A stretch of DNA of 64,000 nt from Caulobacter sp. FWC2 (GTDB taxonomy: Bacteria > Pseudomonadota > Alphaproteobacteria > Caulobacterales > Caulobacteraceae). The stretch is taken from assembly GCF_002742625.1 (NCBI RefSeq), contig NZ_PEBF01000001.1:372001-436000 (forward strand). The letters run 5' to 3'. Below the pieces are notes generated by a model. The model worked only from the letters and a program-made list of their open reading frames with translations, was not told where the DNA came from and did not search any database. The translations under genes and the position numbers were made by a program. Positions within the stretch are counted from its first letter, which is position 1; each line of letters begins with the position of its first letter. Shown here in pieces: positions 35,826 through 44,678 of the stretch.

Positions 35826-36303
35826 GTCCGTTTCCGTCCGCCCTGCCACGCCCGACGACGCGGGTCTGATCCACCAGTTCATCCTCGATCTGGCGGACTA
35901 TGAAAAGCTGCTCGACACGGTGCAGGCGACGGAGGGCGATACGACGGCGGCCCTGTTCGGCTCTAACGCCCGCGCCTTCGCCGACATCGCCGAGATCGAT
36001 GGCCAGCCGGTCGGCTTCGCTCTGTGGTTCTACAACTACTCGACCTTCGTCGGTCGGCACGGGATCTATCTGGAGGATCTGTTCGTACGGCCCTCCGCGC
36101 GGGGATCCGGCGCGGGCAAGGCGCTGCTGGCCAACCTCGCCAAGCGCTGCGTCGACGAGGGGCTGGGCCGCCTGGAATGGACGGTGCTCGACTGGAACGC
36201 CCCCTCGATCGCCTTCTATGACAGCCTGGGCGCGGCCGCGATGGACGAATGGATCATCCGCCGCCTGACCGGCGACGGGATCAGAAAGCTGGCGGGGCTC
36301 TAG
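35824..36303 (+). CDS. GNAT-family N-acetyltransferase
   Basis: 159 residues covering a full GNAT domain: the N-terminal VRPATPDDAGLIHQFILDLADYEK, acetyl-CoA loop YLEDLFVRPSARGSGAGKALL and a C-terminal WNAPSIAFYDSLGA. The form resembles diamine acetyltransferase-type GNATs (YEKLLD, YLEDLFV). The divergent TfoX-like start overlaps its own. Substrate is unproven. Confidence 0.9.
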   Translation: MSVSVRPATPDDAGLIHQFILDLADYEKLLDTVQATEGDTTAALFGSNARAFADIAEIDGQPVGFALWFYNYSTFVGRHGIYLEDLFVRPSARGSGAGKALLANLAKRCVDEGLGRLEWTVLDWNAPSIAFYDSLGAAAMDEWIIRRLTGDGIRKLAGL

Positions 36304-36306
36304 GTC

Positions 36307-37572
36307 CTACTCCAGCCGGTCGGCCTTGCGCAGATCGGGGAACAGGAAGGCCCACAGGGCTGTGACCGCCATGGCCCCGACACCGCCGAACACCGCCGCG
36401 CCGATCGGTCCGAGCAGCCAGGCCATCGCCCCGCTCTCGACCTCGCCCAGCTCGTTGGAGGCGCTGATGAACACGCCCGAGACGGCGGCGACGCGGCCGC
36501 GCATGGCGTCCGGGGTGACGATCTGCACCAGGGTCTGGCGGACATAAACGGACAGCATGTCTGCGCCGCCCAGAACGGCCAGGGCGCCGACCGACAGCCA
36601 CTCCAGCTTGGAGAGGCCGAATACCGCCGTGGCGAGGCCGAACACGGCCACGCCCGTGAACATGATCTTGCCGGCGTTGCGGCGGATCGGGTTGCTGGCC
36701 AGGTAGACGCCGACCAGGGACGCGCCGATCGCCGGCGCCGCGCGCAGCAGGCCGAAGCCGCCGGGGCCGATGTGCAGCACGTCCTTGGCGAACACCGGCA
36801 GCAGGGCCGTGGCCCCGCCCAGGATCACCGCGAACAAATCGAGCGAGATCGAGCCGAACACGATCTTGTTGTTCCAGACGTAGGACAGGCCTTCCTTGAT
36901 CAGCTCCACGCGCGAGCCGGGCTGGGTTTCCGGCTTGGTGTTCTTGCGGATCGCCAGGGCCAGCAGGGCGGCGGCCAGGTAGAAGACCAGCGAGGTCCCG
37001 AAGGCCAGGGCCGGCGAGTGGATCAGCAGCAGGCCGCCCAGGGCCGGACCCAGGATCGAGCCGCCCTGCCAGGACAGCGAGTTCCAGGCGATGGCGCGCG
37101 GCAGCAGGGGGCGCGGCACAAGCATCGGCCCCATGGCGCTGCTGGCGGGCGACAGGAAGGCGCGGCTGGCCCCGAACATCACCGAGACGGCGAAGATCGG
37201 CCACAGCGCGTGCGAGCCCATCAGCGCCAGGACCAGCAGCACGCTGGCGCTGATCGCGTCCAGGCACAGGGTGGTGGCGACGATCAGCTTGCGGGTCCGG
37301 CGGTCGGCGTTCTCGCCGGCCACCAGGGTCAGCAGGAACAGCGGTACGAACTGCGCCAGGCCGATCATGCTGACCATGAAGGCCGACTCCCCGACCGAAT
37401 GGGTCAGGCGGGCGATGGCGTAGACCTGCCAGCCCAGGGCCACCGACTGGATCTGCACCCCCAGGGTGGAGACGAAACGCGCCACCCAGAAGAGGAGGAA
37501 GTCAGGCTCCCGCAACAGGGCGCGGGTAGAGGTGTCGGGAGCGGGCGGCGCGGGTGAGGCAGGGTCGGACAT
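36307..37572 (-). CDS. MFS transporter of the EntS/DHA3 type
   Basis: 421 residues from ATG 37572 (the in-frame start at 37608 adds a Cys-rich stretch unlike the family). About twelve membrane segments. The start REPDFLLFWVARFVSTLGVQIQSVALGWQVY and the loop AGENADRRTRKLIV between segments 2 and 3 are typical of drug or siderophore exporters of the EntS group. The stop lies three bases from the converging GNAT gene. The cargo cannot be named. Confidence 0.88.
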   Translation of the reverse strand: MSDPASPAPPAPDTSTRALLREPDFLLFWVARFVSTLGVQIQSVALGWQVYAIARLTHSVGESAFMVSMIGLAQFVPLFLLTLVAGENADRRTRKLIVATTLCLDAISASVLLVLALMGSHALWPIFAVSVMFGASRAFLSPASSAMGPMLVPRPLLPRAIAWNSLSWQGGSILGPALGGLLLIHSPALAFGTSLVFYLAAALLALAIRKNTKPETQPGSRVELIKEGLSYVWNNKIVFGSISLDLFAVILGGATALLPVFAKDVLHIGPGGFGLLRAAPAIGASLVGVYLASNPIRRNAGKIMFTGVAVFGLATAVFGLSKLEWLSVGALAVLGGADMLSVYVRQTLVQIVTPDAMRGRVAAVSGVFISASNELGEVESGAMAWLLGPIGAAVFGGVGAMAVTALWAFLFPDLRKADRLE

Positions 37573-37613
37573 CGGCCCGCAACATAGGCCGCGCTTCGCG
37601 CACCGCAACGTTA

Positions 37614-37642
37614 TTGACCTGGGAAAGGCTTGGCCCTACAGC
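37614..37642 (+). promoter_or_regulatory. Candidate sigma-70-type promoter
   Basis: TTGACC (37614-37619) and TACAGC (37637-37642) have ideal 17-bp spacing. It lies about 170 bp upstream of the GNAT gene at 37821, so a long leader is implied; no RNA structure was identified in it. Confidence 0.4.
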
Positions 37643-37820
37643 GCGCGCATCTTTTGAGGCCACGGAGCGTGATCAAGTCGCGCTCCGAATCCTTGGTAAG
37701 GAACCTTGGCGATGCCCCGCCTGCGACGAATGACGCGCGAACGCGCCACGATCTGACGCCCTCCCGGTCGCGCCTTCGCGTTGGGAGCCCCCGACGCCCT
37801 TTCGCATTACCCGAAGGCCG

Positions 37821-38351
37821 ATGACCTCCGTTCAAAAGACCCTTTCTCCCGCTCCGTACCCGCCGCTGGTCTGTGAGACCCCGGCGATGGAGGCGGCTGT
37901 GACCCGCCTGATCGACCGGGTGTTCGGCCCTGGCCGTTTCGCCAAGTCGTCCGAGCGCCTGCGCGAGAGCAATACCCTGCTGCCCGACTGCTCGTTCGTC
38001 GCCCTGCGCGACGGTGAGCCGGTCGGCTGCTGCCGCATGTGGCCGGTGACGATCGGCGGCGAGCCCGTCGCCTTCCTGGGACCGTTGGCCGTGGATCCCG
38101 ACGAGCGCAGCGCCGGCCTGGGTCAGGCCCTGGTCGAGAGCGCTGTGGAGGCCGCCCGCGCCGCCGGCTGGCGCGCGGTGCTGCTGGTCGGCGACGGCCC
38201 CTATTTCGGCCGGGTCGGCTTCACCAACGCCCACACGGCCGGCGTCGTCATGCCTGGTCCGGTGGATCAGCGCCGCGTGCTGCTGTTGCCGCTGAAGGAA
38301 GCCGGGGACGAAGGCCTCGCCGGCCTGGTCGCGATCGATCCTCGCGGTTGA
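37821..38351 (+). CDS. GNAT-family N-acetyltransferase (YhbS-like)
   Basis: 176 residues. It has the GNAT core with LGPLAVDPDERSAGLGQALVESAVEAARAAGW and the YhbS-type LLVGDGPYFGRVGFTNA. The N-terminal region (VCETPAMEAAVTRLIDRVFGPGRFAKSSERLRE) fits the same subgroup, whose substrates are uncertain. It is the first gene of a run with DUF1285, NUDIX and CCA transferase genes. Confidence 0.88.
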   Translation: MTSVQKTLSPAPYPPLVCETPAMEAAVTRLIDRVFGPGRFAKSSERLRESNTLLPDCSFVALRDGEPVGCCRMWPVTIGGEPVAFLGPLAVDPDERSAGLGQALVESAVEAARAAGWRAVLLVGDGPYFGRVGFTNAHTAGVVMPGPVDQRRVLLLPLKEAGDEGLAGLVAIDPRG

Positions 38352-38401
38352 GTGGCCGCTTCGGCTTGAGCCGGGAGGCCATACGGCCTAACTGATCGGC
38401 G

Positions 38402-38962
38402 ATGACCGATGCTCCGAAGCCAGGCTTGGAAGGCGTCGCCCAGGCCGCGAAAGCGGCGGGGGCGCGCGGCCTGCCGCCGGTGCATCTGTGGAACCCGCCT
38501 CACTGCGGCGAGATCGACATCCGCATCCGCAAGGACGGGGTCTGGTTCCACGAGGGCACGCCGATCGGCCGCGAAGCGCTGGTGCGGCTGTTCTCGACCG
38601 TGCTGCGGCGCGATCCGGACGGCTATCACCTGGTCACGCCCGTCGAGAAGATGAAGATCACGGTCGAGGACGCGCCGTTCATAGCCACGCGGGTCGATCG
38701 TGAGGGCGAGGCGCTGGTCTTCCAGACCAATGTCGGCGACACGGTCGAGGCGGGTCCGGACAATGCGATCCGCGTCGAGATCGATGCCCAGACTGGCGAG
38801 CCGCGCCCCTATGTTCATGTCCGCCGGGGTCTGGAAGCGCTGATCGCCCGGCCGGTGTTCTACGAGCTGGCCGAGATGGCGCGCGAGCAGGATGGCGTCT
38901 GGGGCGTCAGCTCGAACGGCGCGTTCTTCCCGATCGCGCCGCCGGGAGCCGTCCCGGCATGA
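38402..38962 (+). CDS. DUF1285 domain protein
   Basis: 186 residues. The domain runs through most of the protein: CGEIDIRIRKDGVWFHEGTPIGREALVRLFSTVLRRDPDGYHLVTPVEK and then VEDAPFIATRVD. The DUF1285 family is made of small paired beta domains of unknown function. The stop overlaps the start of the NUDIX gene (ATGA), so the two are translationally coupled, a pairing that hints at nucleotide or CoA metabolism. Confidence 0.85.
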   Translation: MTDAPKPGLEGVAQAAKAAGARGLPPVHLWNPPHCGEIDIRIRKDGVWFHEGTPIGREALVRLFSTVLRRDPDGYHLVTPVEKMKITVEDAPFIATRVDREGEALVFQTNVGDTVEAGPDNAIRVEIDAQTGEPRPYVHVRRGLEALIARPVFYELAEMAREQDGVWGVSSNGAFFPIAPPGAVPA

Positions 38963-39639
38963 CGCACTCGGAGATGTCGCGGCCAGACATGACGCGGGAA
39001 GAGCGCCGCGCCTGGATCACCGCCCGCCTGCATCCGATCTCGGACTACGACCCCAGCCTCGCCAATCCGAAGAAGTCCGACTACGATCTCAATCCCGGCT
39101 TGAGAGCCGATAATCCGCACGCCCTGCGTCCCGCCGCCGTGCTGGTCGGGCTGATCGAACACGAGGACGGCCTGACGGTCCTGCTGACCCGCCGGTCTGA
39201 CACCCTGCGCAGCCACACCGGTCAGATCGCCTTCCCCGGCGGCCGCTGCGATCCGGGCGAGACGCCCTGGCAGACGGCCCTGCGCGAGGCGCAGGAAGAG
39301 GTGAACCTCGATCCGGCCCTGGTGACGGTGGTCGGCCTGCTGCACGGCTACCAGACGGTGACCGGCTTTCATGTGACGCCGGTGGTCGGGTTCATCGATC
39401 CGAAGGCGACCTTCGTCGCCAGCCCCGAGGAAGTGGCCGACGTCTTCGAGACGCCGTTCGCCTTCCTGATGGATCCGGTCAACCATCAGCGCCAGTCGCG
39501 TGAGGCTCCGGACGGAGCGCGACGTCACTTCTATGCGATGCCCTGGAACGATCGGTTCATCTGGGGGGCGACGGCCGGCATGCTCCGGTCGTTGTATGAG
39601 GCGCTTTACGACGAAAGCGGACGGGACCCCTCCGAATAG
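38959..39639 (+). CDS. NUDIX hydrolase, probable CoA pyrophosphatase
   Basis: 226 residues. The NUDIX box reads GGRCDPGETPWQTALREAQEEVNL, and before it LRSHTGQIAFPGG is the UPF0035 mark of CoA pyrophosphatases (NudL/PCD1 type). It would split CoA derivatives into phosphopantetheine and 3',5'-ADP. An ATGA overlap links it to the DUF1285 gene; the CCA transferase gene follows after about 90 bp. Confidence 0.88.
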   Translation: MTHSEMSRPDMTREERRAWITARLHPISDYDPSLANPKKSDYDLNPGLRADNPHALRPAAVLVGLIEHEDGLTVLLTRRSDTLRSHTGQIAFPGGRCDPGETPWQTALREAQEEVNLDPALVTVVGLLHGYQTVTGFHVTPVVGFIDPKATFVASPEEVADVFETPFAFLMDPVNHQRQSREAPDGARRHFYAMPWNDRFIWGATAGMLRSLYEALYDESGRDPSE

Positions 39640-39731
39640 GGTGTTTCGCCGCTGGCGAAGTCGGGGTCTCCTGGCCTAACAATGTCGCCCCGTTTCAAGG
39701 GGCCAAGACGCGTACTTGTGGGAGTTCGGCG

Positions 39732-40985
39732 TTGAGCAGTGAATCGATCGGCGTTCAGCCGTGGATGGCGTTATCCGAGACAAAGGCTGTGTTCGCCGCC
39801 CTGGAGGCGCGCGGCTATCCCGGCTGCGCGCGCTTCGTCGGGGGCTGCGTGCGCAACGCCGTGATGGGCAAGCCCATCGACGATATCGACATCGCCACCA
39901 TCCTGACGCCGGACCTGATCATCGACGCCCTGGAGCAGGCGGGCCTGCGCGCCATCCCGACCGGCGTCGATCACGGCACCATCACCGCTCTTTCGGGCGG
40001 CCGGCCCTATGAGATCACCACCCTGCGCAAGGACGTCTCGACCGACGGCCGCCGGGCTGTGGTGGCCTTCACCCAGGACTGGGGCCAGGACGCCGAGCGT
40101 CGCGATTTCCGCTTCAACGCCCTCTACGCCGATCTGGAAGGCCGGGTCTATGACCCGACCGGCGAGGGGATCAAGGACGCCCACGAGGGCCGCGTGGTGT
40201 TCGTCGGCGACCCCATGACCCGCATCCGCGAGGACTATCTGCGCATCCTGCGCTTCTTCCGGTTCCAGGCCTGGTACGGCAAGGGCGACGCCGACCAGAA
40301 GGCCCTGGCCGCCTGCAAGGCGCTGAAGGGCATGGTGTCGGGCCGCGCCGCCGAGCGCACCCAGAAGGAACTGATGAAGATGCTGGCCGCCGAGGATCCG
40401 CGTCCAGCCTTGCGTCTGATGGCGGCGACCAGCGTGCTGTCCTCGATCCTGCCGCAGGTGAAGTCGCTGGCCCGCTTCGAGGCCCTGGTCGCCATCGAGA
40501 CCGAGCAACTGTTCGAGAACGACCCCGACCTGCGCCTGGCGGCCCTGATCCCGGACGACCCCAAGCTGGCCGCCGACCTGGCCGAGCGCCTTCGCCTGCC
40601 CAACAATGTCCGTGACCGGATCGTCGACGCCGTGGGCAAAAGCCCGCGCATCGTTTCGTGGATGAGTCCCCGGGAAGCGCGCCGGGCCGTCTACGGTTTG
40701 GGCGTTCGGACGTTCAGCGACCGGATCAAGCTGGCCTGGGCCGGTTCGGGCCGCGACTCGACGGCGCCGCAATGGCGGGCCCTGCTGGCCCTGGCCGAGA
40801 CCTGGAACCCGCCGGCCTTCCCGCTGTCGGGCGACGAGGTCATGAAGGCCGGGGTGCCCAAGGGGCCGATGGTTGGGGAAGTGATGCGCGAGATCGAGAT
40901 CTGGTGGATCGACCAGGACTTCATCGAGGACAAGTTCAGCGCTATCGAGCGGTTGAAGGCCGTCGCGCAGGGCATGGTCTACTAG
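39732..40985 (+). CDS. cca: CCA tRNA nucleotidyltransferase / poly(A) polymerase family
   Basis: 417 residues from TTG 39732, supported by GGGAG at good distance; the next ATG (39765) would remove part of the conserved start. FVGGCVRNAVMGKPIDDIDIAT carries the nucleotidyltransferase signature with the metal-binding DID, then RRDFRFNALYADLEGRVYDPTGEG and MTRIREDYLRILRFFRFQ. A class II tRNA nucleotidyltransferase adds CCA to tRNA ends; PcnB-like poly(A) activity is less likely for this class. Confidence 0.92.
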   Translation: MSSESIGVQPWMALSETKAVFAALEARGYPGCARFVGGCVRNAVMGKPIDDIDIATILTPDLIIDALEQAGLRAIPTGVDHGTITALSGGRPYEITTLRKDVSTDGRRAVVAFTQDWGQDAERRDFRFNALYADLEGRVYDPTGEGIKDAHEGRVVFVGDPMTRIREDYLRILRFFRFQAWYGKGDADQKALAACKALKGMVSGRAAERTQKELMKMLAAEDPRPALRLMAATSVLSSILPQVKSLARFEALVAIETEQLFENDPDLRLAALIPDDPKLAADLAERLRLPNNVRDRIVDAVGKSPRIVSWMSPREARRAVYGLGVRTFSDRIKLAWAGSGRDSTAPQWRALLALAETWNPPAFPLSGDEVMKAGVPKGPMVGEVMREIEIWWIDQDFIEDKFSAIERLKAVAQGMVY

Positions 40986-40998
40986 GGGGCGTACGACG

Positions 40999-41703
40999 AT
41001 GAAGATCGGCCTGCTCGAGACCGGCAATCCGCCGGGCGACCTCGCGGAGACCCACGGCAGCTATTCGGCGATGTTCGAGGCTCTGCTGGGGCCCGAGCAC
41101 AGCTACCGCGTCTACGATGTCCAGAAGGGCGAACTGCCCGCCGATCCGGCCGAGAACGACGCCTATGTCATCACCGGCTCGGCGGCGGGAGTCTATGACC
41201 CGCTGCCCTGGATCGAGCCGCTGAAGGCCTTCCTGCGCGAGGCCAAGGGCGAGCAGCCGCTGGTCGGGGTGTGCTTCGGCCACCAGATCATGGCCGAGGC
41301 GTTCGGGGGCAAGGCCGAGAAGTCCGACAAGGGCTGGGGCGTGGGGCTTCAGGCCTATGAGGTCTCCGATCGCGAGGCCTGGATGGATGACGCGCCGCAG
41401 GTCGCCGTGCCGGGCTCGCACCAGGACCAGGTCACCGCCCTGCCGCCCGGCGCGCGGGTGCTGGCCGGCAGCGCGTTCACGCCCTACGGCATTCTGACGT
41501 ACGACGACGCCAAGGCGATCTCGATGCAGTTCCACCCCGAGTTCTCGCCGGCCTACGCCAAGGCGCTGATCGAGGCGCGGCGCGGTACGCGGTTCACGGA
41601 CGAGCAGGCCGACGCGGCGATCGCCAGCCTGTCGGCCGACACCGACGCCGCGCGAATGGCCCAATGGATCGGGCAATTCCTGAAGCAGGAAACCCAAGGC
41701 TAA
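40999..41703 (+). CDS. Class I glutamine amidotransferase-like protein
   Basis: 234 residues. A stand-alone amidotransferase domain with nucleophile Cys in VGVCFGHQIMAEAFGG, and the His-Glu pair in MQFHPEFSP. It resembles the GMP-synthase-like GATase1 group, which includes gamma-glutamyl hydrolases of amines. It starts 13 bp after cca. No synthase partner is adjacent, so ammonia transfer to a known product is not supported. Confidence 0.85.
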   Translation: MKIGLLETGNPPGDLAETHGSYSAMFEALLGPEHSYRVYDVQKGELPADPAENDAYVITGSAAGVYDPLPWIEPLKAFLREAKGEQPLVGVCFGHQIMAEAFGGKAEKSDKGWGVGLQAYEVSDREAWMDDAPQVAVPGSHQDQVTALPPGARVLAGSAFTPYGILTYDDAKAISMQFHPEFSPAYAKALIEARRGTRFTDEQADAAIASLSADTDAARMAQWIGQFLKQETQG

Positions 41704-41745
41704 GCTGGCGCGTTGCTCTCCTGGTGAAATCCGAGAGGTCCGTCC

Positions 41746-42396
41746 ATGCGTATCGCTACCGTCGTGATCCTGGCCGGAACCCTGGCCGCCGCCGGCGCGG
41801 TCGTCGCCAGCGTCCAGGCCGCGCCTGATACCCAGGCGTCGGGGCCAGCGCCCGTGGCGCTGAAGACCGCCGCCAGCTTTCAGTCCATCAAGGATCCGGC
41901 CGCCCGGTCGCTCGCCCTGTTCCAGGAGGCCGGCAAGGTGATCCAGAGCCCGCGCTGCCTGAACTGCCACCCGGTCCAGCGCGCCCCGACGCAAGGCGAC
42001 GACCTGCATCCGCACAATCCGCCGATGGTCGCCGGCGACAGCGGCCACGGCCCGGCCGGCATGCCGTGCTTCTCGTGCCATACCCAGGCCAACGTCCCGA
42101 CCTGGGGCGCGGACATCAAGAGCATTCCCGGCGATCCGAAGTGGGCCCTGGCCCCGGCCGAGATGGCCTGGCAGGGCAAGTCGCTGGGCCAGATCTGCGC
42201 CCAGATCAAGAACCCCTCGACCAACGGCGGCAAGTCGATGGCCGAGCTGCACCACCACATGGCGCAGGATCACCTGGTCGGCTGGGCCTGGAACCCCGGC
42301 GCGGGCCGCGTCCCGGCCCCCGGCACGCAGGCGCAGTTCGGCGAGCTGATCAAGGCGTGGATCGACAGCGGGGCGAAGTGTCCTAAGGCGGCGTAG
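41746..42396 (+). CDS. Exported dihaem cytochrome c-type protein
   Basis: 216 residues with a signal peptide (about 1-26, ending SVQA). Two haem sites, CLNCH at 71-75 and CFSCH at 108-112. Several His and Met residues (HPHNPPM, HHHM) could supply sixth ligands. Such proteins carry electrons in the periplasm, often with isoquinoline- or aldehyde-type molybdenum oxidases; none is nearby. RBS GAGAGG lies upstream. The partner is unknown. Confidence 0.88.
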   Translation: MRIATVVILAGTLAAAGAVVASVQAAPDTQASGPAPVALKTAASFQSIKDPAARSLALFQEAGKVIQSPRCLNCHPVQRAPTQGDDLHPHNPPMVAGDSGHGPAGMPCFSCHTQANVPTWGADIKSIPGDPKWALAPAEMAWQGKSLGQICAQIKNPSTNGGKSMAELHHHMAQDHLVGWAWNPGAGRVPAPGTQAQFGELIKAWIDSGAKCPKAA

Positions 42397-42434
42397 AAGC
42401 GCCTCGGACAAAGCGGTTGCTTGGATTGTCCGCG

Positions 42435-42512
42435 ATGGGTGGGGAGCGGAAATCAGGCCGCCGCCCGCAAACTGACATCGCGAAGGTGAGAGAAGGGTGG
42501 GGAACGGAAGTT
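42435..42512. repeat. Dispersed repeat, reverse copy of the 19855 unit
   Basis: On the minus strand: TTCCGTTCCCCACCCTTCTC, CGCGATGTCAGTTTGCGGGC, then the 31-nt end shared exactly with 19855-19953. It lacks the central 27 nt of that copy. It begins and ends with TTCCG(C/T)TCCCCACCC. Confidence 0.7.
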
Positions 42513-42520
42513 GAGATCCG

Positions 42521-42724
42521 CTAGGCCGACCGGAGGAGATCTTGTCCCGCGTCGGTCCAGACACCGCCACGCCCCGGTGGCGCCACGAGGCCGTGTTCCA
42601 CGAGAAGCGCGATAGCCTTCTCGCCGGCGCTCATGCACTGGTGATCGAGCACGCCGCCCTCTTCGAGATACTGGGCACACATCTCGGCCAATGCGGCGAG
42701 GAGTTCTTGGTTAGCGTCTGGCAT
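42521..42724 (-). CDS. Small unknown protein
   Basis: 67 residues, probably two or three helices (NQELLAALAEMCAQYLEEGG, AGEKAIALLVEHGLVAPP) ending in GGVWTDAGQDLLRSA, a winged-helix-like tail. The pattern suggests a real small protein, but the ribosome site is weak. No family was recognised. It lies next to a dispersed repeat. Confidence 0.5.
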   Translation of the reverse strand: MPDANQELLAALAEMCAQYLEEGGVLDHQCMSAGEKAIALLVEHGLVAPPGRGGVWTDAGQDLLRSA

Positions 42725-42826
42725 CTCACGATCATGTCCACACGAGCCGTCCTCGGCAATGTCCGACTAGGTCGAGAGCCGACCTCGGTCGGTGGCGATC
42801 CTTAAATCTCTTGGAGGCTGCAGCGT

Positions 42827-42915
42827 GCAGGGCTGATCAGGTCAGTCAAGGACCGCTCTCCGAGCGGCCGCTGCGCGGCGGCGAAGCCGTCCTTGAGTGA
42901 CCTGATCAGCCCTGC
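42827..42915. repeat. Long inverted repeat with 27-bp arms
   Basis: Left arm 42827-42853 (GCAGGGCTGATCAGGTCAGT, then CAAGGAC) and right arm 42889-42915 differ at one base. The 35-bp centre is itself GC-rich and partly paired (CCGAGCGGCCGCTGCGCGGC). No ORF, no T tract. It stands in a gap without genes and could be the remnant of a small mobile element. Confidence 0.75.
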
Positions 42916-42995
42916 GATCGTCTCGCCGTGAGATGTAAGGGGGGCGCTCTTCCGGGGCGGAAGGGCTTTTCACTGAGCGGGGGGCGCGCGCGCCT

Positions 42996-43190
42996 GAAAC
43001 CCTCTCTCATAGAGAGAGGGAGGGGCCCGCCGCGTAGCGGTGGGAGGGTGAGAGGTTTCACCGGTGGCCGGTGAAGCCTGGACCGTTCCGCCGCGCGTTT
43101 CGTCGGCGCCTTGTCCGGAGAGGGTGTAACCTCTCACCCTCCCACGCCGCAGGCGTGGGCCCCTCCCTCTCTCAAAGAGAGAGGGTTTCA
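42996..43190. repeat. Pair of 62-63-bp repeats in inverted orientation
   Basis: Left copy 42996-43057 runs from TGAAACCCTCTCT through AGGGAGGGGCCCGCCGCG to GTGGGAGGGTGAGAGGTT. The right copy, 43128-43190, is its near complement with a slightly different inner hairpin (ACGCCGCAGGCGTGGG). The 70 bp between is unique. Each copy can fold on itself at its CTCTCT/AGAGAG end. Confidence 0.75.
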
Positions 43191-43787
43191 GAACGCGCCC
43201 TCGCGGGGATTGAGCGGCCTCTATCCCCGGCGTTCGCGGCGCCGAACCCCACGAAATCAATCGCTTCTCACTTTTTCGCGCCCCTGGATCATCGGCGTTC
43301 AACACCACCGCATACTCAACTTGTCCCCGTCGCGGGGGAGGGCGTTTGGATCCGGCCCAAAACGGCGGCGGGGGTAGGTTGAGCGGGGCCGCTGGCGGTT
43401 CCCGGAGGCTCGAAAGTCGCCCCGTCTGTACTCTTTAGGCAGATCGGTTGGCGAACGGGCAGTCTCCGGGGTTCAAGCCATCAGCGGAGCGACAGGGCGG
43501 TGATCGTACAAGCCGCCTATCGTGGATCGTCGGGGTCGAGACGGATGTAGCCGATCGACTTGGTCCGCGCCCGTCCGGGGGCAAATGGGGTCCCGAGCTG
43601 AAATACGCTCACGCCCCCCATCCTCACGGGCAAGAACAACCTGGCGGAGCGGTCTGCGAGCCGAAACACAACAAACCATTACGGTCCCCGGGTTCGCCCG
43701 GCCGCTCCGTCGCCTCCCCATACCCTTCAGCGGCTTCGCCGCGTGAAGCGGCGGACGCACGGCCGGAGCGAAGGGTTCAAAAACGTC
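43191..43787. other. About 600 bp with no clear gene
   Basis: No reading frame with family-like sequence covers this stretch. It holds a strong CCGGG-TTCG-CCCGG hairpin near 43689-43702 and, on the minus strand, one short protein-like frame (43517-43612). No tRNA fold or rRNA signature was found. It could include a non-coding RNA or a decayed gene upstream of nothing obvious; hemF ends at 43788 and reads away from it. Confidence 0.5.
43517..43612 (-). CDS. Possible 31-residue ORF or decayed gene end
   Basis: GTG 43612 is preceded by GAGGATGGGGGGC. The translation VSVFQLGTPFAPGRARTK continues SIGYIRLDPDDPR and stops. The frame stays open further upstream (RLFLPVRMGG), so it may be the 3' remnant of a longer gene. 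SIGYIR slightly recalls serine-recombinase starts, but nothing else supports that. Confidence 0.25.
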   Translation of the reverse strand: MSVFQLGTPFAPGRARTKSIGYIRLDPDDPR

Positions 43788-44678
43788 CTAAGGCCACTTC
43801 ACGGCCGGCGGCATCGAGCTGAGGATCGACTCGACATTGCCGCCGGTCTTGAGCCCGAACATGGTGCCGCGGTCGTAGAGCAGGTTGAACTCGACATAGC
43901 GACCGCGCTGGACCAGCTGCTGCTCGCGCTCGTCGGCGCTCCAGGCCTCGCCCATCCGGCGGCGGACCAGTTCGGGGTAGATTTCCAGGAACGCCCGGCC
44001 GACGTCCTGGGTGAAGGCGAAATCCCGGTCCCAGTCGCCGCTGTCGTGGTGGTCGTAGAAGATGCCGCCGATGCCGCGCGGCTCGTTGCGGTGCGGCAGG
44101 AAGAAATACTCGTCGCACCAAGCCTTGTACTTGGCGTGCCAGTCCGGATCGTGCTTGTCGCAGGCCCGCTGATAGGCGGCGTGGAAGTCGATGGCGTCCG
44201 GGAAGTCCTGCTGGCGCTGATAGCCGAGCAGGGGGGTGAGATCCCCGCCGCCGCCGAACCAGCTTGTCGTCGTGGCGATGAAGCGGGTGTTCATGTGCAC
44301 GGCGGGCACGCGCGGATTGGTCATGTGCGCGATCAGGCTGATGCCGGTGGCGAAAAACCGGGGATCGTCGGTCGCGCCGGGCATGTTCTTGGCCATCTCG
44401 GGCGTGAAGGTCCCGTGCACCGTCGAGACGTGGACGCCGACCTTCTCGAACAGGCGGCCGTACATCATGCCCATGACGCCGCCGCCGCCGGCCTCGCGGT
44501 TCCAGGGCTTCTTCGTAAAGCGGCCGGGCGCGCCGGGATAGAGATCGGCCGGGGCCTCGTCCTCCAGGCGCTCGAATTCGGCGCAGATCTGGTCGCGCAG
44601 GCTTTCGAACCAGGCGCGGGCCCTGATCTTCTTGTCTTCGAGGGCCTTGTTGTCGTCGAGGGAGAGGTCGGTGCTCAT
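43788..44678 (-). CDS. hemF: Oxygen-dependent coproporphyrinogen III oxidase
   Basis: 296 residues with the strongly conserved HemF blocks: [66 protein letters not shown] and the C-terminal [18 protein letters not shown]. It performs the two oxidative decarboxylations that make protoporphyrinogen IX in haem synthesis, using O2. It diverges from the thiolase gene at 44817 across 138 bp. Length matches the family. Confidence 0.97.
   Translation of the reverse strand: MSTDLSLDDNKALEDKKIRARAWFESLRDQICAEFERLEDEAPADLYPGAPGRFTKKPWNREAGGGGVMGMMYGRLFEKVGVHVSTVHGTFTPEMAKNMPGATDDPRFFATGISLIAHMTNPRVPAVHMNTRFIATTTSWFGGGGDLTPLLGYQRQQDFPDAIDFHAAYQRACDKHDPDWHAKYKAWCDEYFFLPHRNEPRGIGGIFYDHHDSGDWDRDFAFTQDVGRAFLEIYPELVRRRMGEAWSADEREQQLVQRGRYVEFNLLYDRGTMFGLKTGGNVESILSSMPPAVKWP

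Noticed and set aside
42827..43190. CRISPR-like repeat cluster
   Set aside because: The repeats are inverted pairs of different types, not regularly spaced direct repeats, and no cas gene is present.
43517..43612. Serine-recombinase remnant suggested by SIGYIR
   Set aside because: Six residues without the catalytic Ser context or any downstream domain are not enough.
43441..43740. Possible tRNA or other stable RNA (GGTTCAAGCC, GGTTCGCCC strings)
   Set aside because: The strings do not have the paired T stem, anticodon arm or acceptor stem of a tRNA, and no RNase P, tmRNA or SRP core was found.
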